Assembly (NCBI GenBank): GCA_003116975.1
Contig: BGKB01000095.1
Span: forward strand, 247,222 to 311,221
Reading direction: 5' to 3'
Origin: Aurantiochytrium sp. KH105
Taxonomy: Eukaryota; Sar; Bigyra; Thraustochytrida; Thraustochytriidae
Length of the DNA stretch: 64,000 bases
Both the position numbers and the translations under genes were made by a program. Shown piece after piece: positions 10,296 through 18,336 of this stretch. Below the pieces are notes generated by a model. That model did no database searches. It worked only from the letters and a program-made list of their open reading frames with translations, and was not told where the DNA came from. Each line of letters opens with the position of its first letter. Position 1 is the stretch's first letter.

Positions 10296-12746
10296 ATGTC
10301 GTCGCCGCGATGGCACGATGGCGCGGGAAAGGTGCCGCCCTTGAACCTGGGGTCGGTGCCGCTGTTGCCCGGTTTCCGGACGCATCGCGACGTGGACAGA
10401 CTCAAGCCGTGGCATGGAAAATCCACCATGGTGTGCACGGAACGCAAGGAGCGCGAAAATGTGCCCGAGACGGACATTGTTGCGCACGTGCACGGAACGT
10501 ATTACGCAGCGCCGCCCAGCGACGCTTCCAGCAACCAAGCTCAGGATGCAGCGGCTCGTTTCCAGACTTCGCAGCGCCTCGCACATGCAAGGCCGACAAC
10601 GCCCAAGGTTAACAAGCGTATTCCGCATGGCGCGCGTACGAAATGGCTCGTGTACGACCGCGAAGTTCTCCGGTTCTTTATGTTTTTCCAGGAGGACCTT
10701 CCGGAAGTCGACGAAGGACACCGTATTCGTCGCGTTACGCTCTTGTATCATCGTTCCAATGATGCAATTGAGATGTTCGAGCCAAAGGTAGAAAACTCAG
10801 GTCTTCAGCAGGGCGCCTTTCTGGCCAAGACACCGATCAGCAAACTTGCGGGAGGGCCGGGCAAAACGCACTTGGAGCTCAAGGATTTTGTGGTCGGTCA
10901 GACCGTGTCTCTCTTCGGACGTGCGTACACCATCACGGATTGTGATCCCAAGACACGGCGTTTCTTTCGGGATGAGCTTGCTTTCGAACAGCCCAAAGCT
11001 ATTCCGGTCCCAGAGGACCCCGTCGTCACGCGGTCGCAGGCCCTTGCAAGCAAGGCCGCAGAGGCTGCTGCCGACGCTAGTGCCGCGGCGCAGTTGAACC
11101 ACACCAAGGACCTGCGTCAATTCCTCAAGTGGGGCAACAAGGCACTGCTCTTTGATGTGCTCTGGGACGATAGTCACCGAGAGGGCGGCGACAAGCGCCG
11201 GTTCCAGCTTGCCGTCTTCTTGGCGGATTTGACGATGGAAATCCGGGAGGTCTTCAAGCCAAACAGCGGACGCGAAGGCTTTTCCAAGTTTCTTTCCCGA
11301 GCCAAGGTCTTCAATCCGCTCACAAAGAAACCATATACGCTCGAGGACTTTCGTTGCGGGCAGACGCTGGAGATCAACAAGCGCGTCTTTCTTCTCGTCT
11401 CGTGCGACGCATACACGCACAAGTTTTACAAGACGAGGCTAGGAATCGATCAAGTGACTGTGGAGATCCCTGAGGAGGTCCGCGTCTTGCCCAAGATGCC
11501 CGTGCCTCCGTACAATGGCTATGGTACCGAGGAGGACTCCTTGCAGTCTTTTTACCATCTTGTGCCACGTCAAATCAGCAAGAACATGGCGCGCGTGTAC
11601 AAGTACGGCGATTCGTGCTTCCACATTCGGTGCTGTCTCGTGACACAGATTCCTCAGGAGCTCGGCCGCATCTTTGATCTCAAGTTCCAACTTGCTGAAC
11701 GTACGATGAGCCTCTACGAGCCCGTGCAGCGGAACTCGGGTATCATCGGGGGGCAATTCCTGGAGAACGGAACGTACACCAACGCTGCGACGGGCAAGCC
11801 CTTTCATGAGGATGATCTTGGCGCAGCGCTTGACGTGGCCATGCAAAAGCGCAGAGGCGAGCTTCCTGCGAGCGAGCGGGGCGATGTTCTGGAAATCATG
11901 TCGCGCCAATATCAGGTTCTGAGCGCGGATGACACGACGCATCAGTTTTTTGGAATCCCATCGCCTCTTCCGCCAAAGAAGAGCTCCGTGGATCCGGCGG
12001 AGCACATCTTTCGCATGATTGTCCATCAGCTGCTGAGCCGCAAGCTCAATATTCGTGCCATGTTCGAGCGCGCGGACAAAGATGGATCCAAGAGTATCGC
12101 TGCGCACGAGTTTAAGGACATGCTTGAGGATGCTGGCGTGCAAATCAATCCCGGTGATCTCGCTGTTGTCATGTCCAAATTTTCTTCTGGCGCAGTCATC
12201 TTTTACCAAGACTGGTGTGACGCACTCTCGCAGCACTGGCAGCCACCTCCTCGCGAGTCAAAGTCTCGCGTGGAGGAACTGCAAATGCGTCTGCTCGAAA
12301 AGTTTCGTCATTCCAAGACGAACCTGCGTTCGCTCTTTCGGCAATGCGACAAGGACTCGAACGGTACGCTGTCTTTTGACGAGTTCCAGAAACTCGTCAA
12401 CAATTTTCTGCTCATGGATGTCTCGGACACGGAGCTTGCAGCGATCATGCGGCTCTACGATACGGAGCAGACGGGCGTTATCGACTATCATAGCTTTTGC
12501 AACACCGTGTACGAGCTTGACTTTAGCGGTGACCTGGACAAGGACAGGCACACTGTTGACCTGTGCGACCAGGAGCTCTCCAACGATGAATACTTGGCCA
12601 TTGCACGCCAGCGTGCGGCCGTTGATAAGCAAACTGCGTCGGGCAAGGGGCAGCAATTGCAAGAGCAGCAACAAGATCAGCAGGAGCAGCAGCAGCTGCA
12701 GCTGCGGCAGGAGGAGGGTGCGTCGCAAGTGTATGAAGACAAGTAG
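10296..12746 (+). CDS. EFHC-type axonemal protein: three DM10 domains plus EF-hands
   Basis: 816 residues from the ATG at 10296 (MSSPRWHDG). The following ..VPLLPGF segment matches the short N-terminal motif of EFHC1/EFHC2 (myoclonin/Rib72 group). Three DM10 domains run at about 116-215, 282-379 and 436-552, each ending in the DxxTxxF(F/Y)-type strand (CDPKTRRFF, CDAYTHKFY, DDTTHQFF). EF-hand loops follow: ADKDGSKSIAAHEF (canonical, about 590), CDKDSNGTLSFDEF (canonical, about 683) and a looser YDTEQTGVIDYHSF (about 722). The tail is Gln-rich. In characterised relatives these proteins sit inside doublet microtubules of cilia, so this predicts a flagellated stage. The frame stays open upstream to 10092 but contains no ATG there. 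Confidence 0.93.
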   Translation: MSSPRWHDGAGKVPPLNLGSVPLLPGFRTHRDVDRLKPWHGKSTMVCTERKERENVPETDIVAHVHGTYYAAPPSDASSNQAQDAAARFQTSQRLAHARPTTPKVNKRIPHGARTKWLVYDREVLRFFMFFQEDLPEVDEGHRIRRVTLLYHRSNDAIEMFEPKVENSGLQQGAFLAKTPISKLAGGPGKTHLELKDFVVGQTVSLFGRAYTITDCDPKTRRFFRDELAFEQPKAIPVPEDPVVTRSQALASKAAEAAADASAAAQLNHTKDLRQFLKWGNKALLFDVLWDDSHREGGDKRRFQLAVFLADLTMEIREVFKPNSGREGFSKFLSRAKVFNPLTKKPYTLEDFRCGQTLEINKRVFLLVSCDAYTHKFYKTRLGIDQVTVEIPEEVRVLPKMPVPPYNGYGTEEDSLQSFYHLVPRQISKNMARVYKYGDSCFHIRCCLVTQIPQELGRIFDLKFQLAERTMSLYEPVQRNSGIIGGQFLENGTYTNAATGKPFHEDDLGAALDVAMQKRRGELPASERGDVLEIMSRQYQVLSADDTTHQFFGIPSPLPPKKSSVDPAEHIFRMIVHQLLSRKLNIRAMFERADKDGSKSIAAHEFKDMLEDAGVQINPGDLAVVMSKFSSGAVIFYQDWCDALSQHWQPPPRESKSRVEELQMRLLEKFRHSKTNLRSLFRQCDKDSNGTLSFDEFQKLVNNFLLMDVSDTELAAIMRLYDTEQTGVIDYHSFCNTVYELDFSGDLDKDRHTVDLCDQELSNDEYLAIARQRAAVDKQTASGKGQQLQEQQQDQQEQQQLQLRQEEGASQVYEDK

Positions 12747-12910
12747 TTTGCGCAAGAACTGAATTCAGACTAGAAAGAAGGAGAAGAAGGAAATAGGCTC
12801 AGTCGAGGCAAAAAAGTAGAGTAGGGGACAAAGAGTGGGTCAGCCAGTCGTATGTATCTTTTGCGTAAAATCAAAACAGCTTGCAAGTGATGTTAGTTTT
12901 AACCGCTCTT

Positions 12911-15652
12911 TTATTCTACAGTCTGAAGAGGTGTCAGCGCGCGATCGCGGCCTTGAATAAAGCACAAAAGCGTGAGCTGGACATCCTTTTCGCCTTCATT
13001 GTTCCACTCGAGCTCGTACCATCCAGGATGGGGCAGAGCAGGTGTGTCAAGAATGACATCATTGGACGTTGTTGCCACAGTGGCGAATAACAGGCGACCC
13101 TTTTCGCCCTCACTTGGCTCATGAGGGGCTCTCGGGTCATCGTCATCGAGCAACAAGTTGGAGTCCGAGGGAAGAGGTCCGCGAAGGACAAAGTCGACCT
13201 TGGTGTTGGCGCCATACTCTTCGTTTCCGCGAAATGAAGAGCCAGACGGCGGGGCAATCGTAAAGTTGATATTAAGCCAGGCAGCCTGCGCAGCGCAGAC
13301 ATACTGAAGGTGAGTTGAGCCCTCACTCAAAAGAAGGTCCTCGGACACATAGTCGCTCGCCACAGCATTACCATCGTCTGACAAGTCGGACCAGGCCGCT
13401 CCGGCGCTCGCTGTCGACTCAGGTAGCGCATCTGCAACTTGTGCTTTTGACGCGTTAGGTAACGACGACACGGATGCCGATGACGATGAATTAGCCACGG
13501 GACGATTGTCTCGTTGGTCGGCGATCCACGAGGGCCCAGTCTCGCGTTCGCCGCTTTGCGGGTTTTTGTGTTCTGCTTCTTCCGGCTCTTCCCGATCACC
13601 ATCTTCTGGTTCCTTGCCAGACTCGATGTCGTACCCAGATATGGTAATGTCACGTTTGTCAACCTCATGATCTGAAAGGTTGGCTTCGTTTGACTCTTTC
13701 CTCGAGAGCGCGAGGCCTTCAACAGGAGCGTTGGTATCCCGCGAAATATCGGTGGACTTCTTTCCGCCATCGTCTTGGCTCGTGGATTGACAAAGGGGAG
13801 TTTTGGACGCCATCCTTGGCTGATCGGCTTTGGCAAGCTCCTCAACGATGGCGGAAGCATTCAGGTCCTCGAGACGAATCGGCGCGTCACCCTCGCGCAC
13901 GGACGTTCCACGAGCGAGAGACAGGCGTCTTGCGGCGTGTTTCTCGTGCTTGAGTCTCTCGAGCACCATGATTTTACGGAACTGGTCTGGCTTCAAAGGC
14001 TCTTGTACTCCGTTCTTTGTTTCTTCAGCATCTTTGATGGCCGAAGATCCCTCGGATTCCAGACGGACCATCCGCTTCGAGGAGGACAGCAACCCAGAGC
14101 CACCGCGAGGCGACCGCGAGACGTGCGGTCTGTCATCGAGCGAGCTCGGTCCAAGTACTTCCAGCAACTTTTGTTCGATCGCCGCGGCTGTCGCGGTGCG
14201 ATCCTGGGCGAGCGGATGCTGGGCCAACGATGCGGATAATGATGATGATGATGATGATGATCCCGCTGCCATCAGTCCAGAGAGGGCCAAGGAGGACCCA
14301 TTCAAAGGTAAGGACGTGTTCGCTGGAGCAGATGCCGCATCATTTGCATGACTGGACGACTCTGGCGGAGCAGAAACGGTGGAAAGAATTTTCGACGTGG
14401 GCTCCGCAGACGCCACCCGCATGTTGCTCGTGTTAAGTATCTTTTCGCAGGACAGAGTGGCGCCGGACACGAGTTTGACGGCGCGCGCTTGGCCGGCATT
14501 CTTGGAGGCAAAATCTCCCGGAATGTAGGCGTTGCTCGGACGCTGATGTGGCTTTTCGAGCAGACCCATGCGATTGTAGGCGGCAGCAACGAGTTCGGAG
14601 CAGAAAACAGACGTGAGGTCCTCTTCATTGTTGTGGCCAAAAAGGTTGGCAGCCCGAAGCATCTGAAAGATGTTTTGCTCGTACGGCCGGCCCTTCATTT
14701 CGGCCACAAACGCATTGAGCGTCTGTGCCATTTCCTTGAGTCGATCTGGTGGGAAAACATCCTCGTCGAGATGCAAGTGCCGCACGGCAACAATCCCTTT
14801 GTAAGCACCGAGACAGTGGGGCGTGAAACGAAATACCGAGACACCGGCTGAGTCCGCTTCGAGTGTATGCCACGGTGGCACGCCCGCGGCTGCGCGCGCC
14901 TGTTTGAGCTCTGGCGAACAGCATGTTTGATCGTCGCAATCGTCGCAGAGGACAACGATACCTAGGTGATCAAAGCCTCCTGATTTGACGAATGCGCGCT
15001 GGATCCGGCTCGTGATGCGTTTCGTGCGAAAGAGTACAATATCGCCTTCCCCCAGATTCTCCAAAGTCTCAAAAAATCCGACTTGCTCGTAGCGTCCAGG
15101 GTCGAAAGAGCGCAGAAAACGAAAGAACTTGGTGCTTCGAATCCCGTCGGTCCCCCCTGATCCATGCGTGCGCACGCTCGAGGCGTCCGTGGCGCTCCCG
15201 TCCGGCCCGGATGAGGACCTCTCCTGTGAGCTCCGGTCCGAGAGAGACTGCGAACTCGTCCTCCTGTGCAGCAGCTTGGCCTCCTGTTTCGAATCTGCAT
15301 GCAGGTGCCGCGACGACAATGGCGGCGGCACGGCGGCATCGTCCTCCGACGCCGTGTCTCCCTCCACCGCCGCCGGCGCCGGCGCGTTGGCGGTCTTCGG
15401 GAGGACCAGGACGCGCGTGCCGATGGTGGACCGCCTCGCGCGAATCATCTTCTTCGGCCGCGGCGCCTCCTCGTCCGCCTTCTGCGTCTCCGCCGGGCTC
15501 TCCGCCGGGCCCCCTGCCTCCCGCTCGCCGCCGCGCGGACGCGCCCCGCCGCCGCGGCCCCGCGGCGCGTCGCGCTCCTCGGCCTCGCCAGGCGGCGCCG
15601 GGCGCGAGTCCTCGGCCGGGAGCCGCATGCACGCCGGCATGCACGCGCGCAT
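12911..15652 (-). CDS. Permuted papain-fold (NlpC/P60-like) protein with C-terminal GOLD-like domain
   Basis: 913 residues. Residues about 198-385 carry a circularly permuted papain/NlpC-P60 pattern: GDIVLFRT, then GGFDHLGIVV with His229, LEAD near 265-268, and SVFCSELVAAAY with Cys351. These match the His-first, Cys-last order of YiiX/LRAT-like enzymes, which act on amide or acyl bonds. The middle 400-750 is disordered and rich in Ser, Asp and Glu. The last 120 residues (WLNINFTI.. to ..GWYELEWNNEGEKDV..) resemble a GOLD beta-sandwich, as in Sec14-GOLD proteins, where the LxWxNxxS/E strand is typical. A membrane-associated hydrolase or acyltransferase is inferred. The start was taken as the first ATG; ATGs also occur at residues 5 and 9. 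It is convergent with the EFHC gene (164 bp gap). Confidence 0.7.
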   Translation of the reverse strand: MRACMPACMRLPAEDSRPAPPGEAEERDAPRGRGGGARPRGGEREAGGPAESPAETQKADEEAPRPKKMIRARRSTIGTRVLVLPKTANAPAPAAVEGDTASEDDAAVPPPLSSRHLHADSKQEAKLLHRRTSSQSLSDRSSQERSSSGPDGSATDASSVRTHGSGGTDGIRSTKFFRFLRSFDPGRYEQVGFFETLENLGEGDIVLFRTKRITSRIQRAFVKSGGFDHLGIVVLCDDCDDQTCCSPELKQARAAAGVPPWHTLEADSAGVSVFRFTPHCLGAYKGIVAVRHLHLDEDVFPPDRLKEMAQTLNAFVAEMKGRPYEQNIFQMLRAANLFGHNNEEDLTSVFCSELVAAAYNRMGLLEKPHQRPSNAYIPGDFASKNAGQARAVKLVSGATLSCEKILNTSNMRVASAEPTSKILSTVSAPPESSSHANDAASAPANTSLPLNGSSLALSGLMAAGSSSSSSSLSASLAQHPLAQDRTATAAAIEQKLLEVLGPSSLDDRPHVSRSPRGGSGLLSSSKRMVRLESEGSSAIKDAEETKNGVQEPLKPDQFRKIMVLERLKHEKHAARRLSLARGTSVREGDAPIRLEDLNASAIVEELAKADQPRMASKTPLCQSTSQDDGGKKSTDISRDTNAPVEGLALSRKESNEANLSDHEVDKRDITISGYDIESGKEPEDGDREEPEEAEHKNPQSGERETGPSWIADQRDNRPVANSSSSASVSSLPNASKAQVADALPESTASAGAAWSDLSDDGNAVASDYVSEDLLLSEGSTHLQYVCAAQAAWLNINFTIAPPSGSSFRGNEEYGANTKVDFVLRGPLPSDSNLLLDDDDPRAPHEPSEGEKGRLLFATVATTSNDVILDTPALPHPGWYELEWNNEGEKDVQLTLLCFIQGRDRALTPLQTVE

Positions 15653-15903
15653 CGCGCCCGGCCCTCGCCCGCTCGCCGCCCGCGCGCCGGGCCCCGCGCC
15701 GCCTCGCCGCCCGCGCGCCGGGCCCCGCGCCGCCTCGCCGCCCCGCGCCGCGCGCCCCGCCTCGCCCCGCCTCGCCCCGCGTCGCCTCGCCTCGCGTCGC
15801 GCGCAGGCGCGGCTCCTCCGCGCGAGAGCCTTTTGGCTTTTGGCTTTTGGCTTTTTGCGACTTGTCGTTCGTGCGGCCGGTCGTCCTTCGTCCTCGCTTT
15901 CCC

Positions 15904-15957
<54 letters not shown>

Positions 15958-16696
15958 CTTCCTTCCTTCCTTCTTTCGCAGCCCACGCGCCTTTGCTGCC
16001 TTTTCCCTGCTAGTAGGCCTATTATACTTTCTTTCTATCTTTCTCTCTTCCGGTCTTTCTCTTGTTCTTGCTGATTTCTTTCTTTCTTGCTTTTGCGCCT
16101 TCTATCTCCGCCGAAGGCGGCGCCGCAAGTGGGCAAAGACAGGCCGCAAGTGCGCTTTGGCGGCGCCCGCACGCGCTTCGCAAATCGCCTCACAGGTCGC
16201 CTGCCGGAGGGGTGCGGGACGCGCCACTGCGCGCTACGGCGCCCGCTCGACGGCGAACGGGCGCTCAACGCGTGCTCGGGGGCGGCCAGTGGCGACCGGG
16301 CATCATCACCCAAGCAGACGCGGAGAGCGACCGCGGTGCGCGAGCGCGAGGGCGGCATCGAGGGCGGCATCGAGGGCGGGCGCGGGCAGGAGAGGAGAAA
16401 GGAAGAGGCAGGCGGCGAGAGAGAGGTCGTGAGTCTTTCCGTGAGAGGCGAGCAAAAGACGATAGACCGCAAGGTGAACGAGTGAGTGAGCGAGTGGGCT
16501 GGCGAAAAGAAAGGCGAGAGCCTCGACTTGCTTACGTGCTCGCTCGCTTGCTCGCTTCTTCGAAGCGAGGTAGAGTCTACGCGTCACGTTGCCTGCTTGC
16601 GAGACGATCTATACGTTTTTCTGAAACGGCGACGTGCTGTGGTTGCCTATTTCTTCTTTCTGAACGCAAGGGTAAGAGAAGAAAAAGAAGAAGAAG
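15653..16696. other. Divergent intergenic region with 31-bp tandem duplication and TTTC microsatellite
   Basis: Shared 5' region of the papain-fold gene and the EIF1AD-HAD gene. It holds a very GC-rich 31-bp unit repeated twice plus a partial copy (15672-15740), a (TTTC)n/(TTCC)n tract (about 15905-15976), TAGGCCTA at 16014-16021, and low-complexity Arg/Ala-coding frames on both strands that I do not regard as genes. Confidence 0.6.
15905..15976. repeat. (TTTC)n then (TTCC)n microsatellite
   Basis: About 13 consecutive TTTC units followed by TTCC units, between two divergent genes. Confidence 0.95.
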
Positions 16697-18151
16697 ATGT
16701 CGGGCGCCAAGCGCAGAACCAAGTACAGGAAACATGTGGAGACCGACATGCTGGAGGGCCTCCCGGAACCTGGAGAAGGCGAGGAAATCGTGCGCGTCGA
16801 GGCACTTTGTGGCGGCAACATGCTCGAGGTCTTGTCTCCCGATGGGGAGAAGGCACTTTGTCTGCTCCCGGCCAAATTTCGCAAGCTTGTGTGGATCAAG
16901 CGCGGTAACTTTCTTATTGCGAGCAAATCGGACGAAGACTACCTAACAGCAACCGGCGCCAAAGGTAGAGTCAAGTACACAGTCGTGCATATCCTCTTCA
17001 AGGACCAGATCAAGCACCTGCGACAGGCAGACCTCTGGCCTGTATCCTTTGAGGAGGGCGGCGAAGGAGAGGACGAGGAAGATGAAGAAGATGGAGATGA
17101 AGAAGATGGCGAAGACGACCATGGGGACAACGGCGGGGAAGAGGAAGGCAGCGATATCGACAGTATGGATGGCATGTTTGTGAACCCGAACCATCGCGCT
17201 GCAGCCATGATGGCAGAAAGCGATTCCGAGTCCGAGACCGAGTCCGAAAACGAAGGCGAAGGCGAAGGCGAAGAAGACGAGAACGAGGTCGATGACAATG
17301 GCAGCGGCATTGATGGTAGCGAGACTGGTGCGACGGCCACGAAAGACAACGCTACCGCGAATGAAGCCCGCAGCGCAGATGCACGACCCATTAAGGTCCT
17401 TTCGTTTGATCTCGATGACACCATCTTTGAGTGCGCCCCGGTCCTCACTCGCGCGGCACAAGTCCAGCACGAGTTTTTGGAAGAAAACTTTCCCGAGCTT
17501 GCAAAAGCCGTACCTCTCGAACATTTCAAGACCCTTTTTCGCGAGGCCCTAGACACACATGCAGAGAACGCGCACAATCTGACATTTATTCGCAAGCAAG
17601 CACTTCGGCGTGCAGCCGAGATGACGGAGCACGACCCAGAGGAAGTCGTCGAACCCGCCTTTCGCGCTTTCATCGACGCTCGAAACGACGTTGGAAAGCA
17701 TATTTTCCCGGGGGTTTTGGAAGCTCTCCGCCGTCTCAAAGAAAAAGGTTACCAAATTGTCTCCCTCACCAATGGAAACTGCGACGTCACCACTGTGCAG
17801 GCCTTCATGGAGCCTGAAGCTGTTTTCGAGCACTCTGTCACCGCGGAGAGCGCCGGGGCTGCCAAGCCAGAAGCGGCACCGTTTCAAAAGATCATGGAAT
17901 TGACTGGTGTTTCGCATCCGTCCGAGGTGCTGCATATTGGTGATAATCTAAACAGCGATGTTGCCGGCGCTCGCGCTTTCGGTATGCGGACGCTCTGGGT
18001 CAATCGCCAAGAGGTCGACAAGGAACACGGCGCTGACGCGGTCTTGCGATGCGTCTCGGATCTCGACGATGCTGTCATTGATGCCTTGCATGCCGGGCTC
18101 GAGGATGTTCTTCGTTCTACCGATCCCCGCAAAGACGCCGCCACGGCGTAA
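16697..18151 (+). CDS. EIF1AD-like S1/OB domain fused to a HAD-family phosphatase
   Basis: 484 residues in one frame. Residues 1-120 (MSGAKRRTKYRKH.. IVRVEALCGGNMLEV.. LLPAKFRKLVWIKRGNFLI) match EIF1AD, the nuclear eIF1A-domain protein. They are followed by the acidic tail and an FVNPNHR element resembling the conserved FVN-N motif of that tail. Residues 231-470 are a haloacid-dehalogenase hydrolase: motif I DLDDT (Asp238, Asp240), motif II SLTNGN (Thr358), motif III Lys390, motif IV GDNLNSD (Asp416, Asp421). The helical cap sits between motifs I and II as in subfamily I. The two halves are joined by an acidic Ser/Glu/Asp linker without a stop or splice-like interruption. Substrate unknown; small phosphate esters are usual for this class. 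The fusion is unusual to my knowledge. Confidence 0.88.
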   Translation: MSGAKRRTKYRKHVETDMLEGLPEPGEGEEIVRVEALCGGNMLEVLSPDGEKALCLLPAKFRKLVWIKRGNFLIASKSDEDYLTATGAKGRVKYTVVHILFKDQIKHLRQADLWPVSFEEGGEGEDEEDEEDGDEEDGEDDHGDNGGEEEGSDIDSMDGMFVNPNHRAAAMMAESDSESETESENEGEGEGEEDENEVDDNGSGIDGSETGATATKDNATANEARSADARPIKVLSFDLDDTIFECAPVLTRAAQVQHEFLEENFPELAKAVPLEHFKTLFREALDTHAENAHNLTFIRKQALRRAAEMTEHDPEEVVEPAFRAFIDARNDVGKHIFPGVLEALRRLKEKGYQIVSLTNGNCDVTTVQAFMEPEAVFEHSVTAESAGAAKPEAAPFQKIMELTGVSHPSEVLHIGDNLNSDVAGARAFGMRTLWVNRQEVDKEHGADAVLRCVSDLDDAVIDALHAGLEDVLRSTDPRKDAATA

Positions 18152-18280
18152 ATGTTGTGTTGTATTACAAAGGCAGCAAAAGGATGAACGAAAAAAATCA
18201 CAAGTCGAAAGGGTCAAGACCTTTTATTCTCATTCTCTCATTCGTGCTCGTTTTCTACATTACTACTGCATTGGAAAATA

Positions 18281-18288
18281 TAGGCCTA
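18281..18288. other. TAGGCCTA palindrome in convergent 3' gap
   Basis: Perfect 8-bp palindrome midway between the stops of the EIF1AD-HAD and Sec8 genes. It is one of five copies noticed in intergenic DNA here; see findings. Confidence 0.5.
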
Positions 18289-18336
18289 CCGCGTATTTTT
18301 TATCCCTCTTTTTTTGATTTGTTTTGTTTTCTCACT

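Noticed and set aside
15069-16432. Several overlapping 290-390-codon frames across 15.1-16.4 kb
   Set aside because: Overlap the N-terminus of the papain-fold gene and the TTTC array; pure composition effect.
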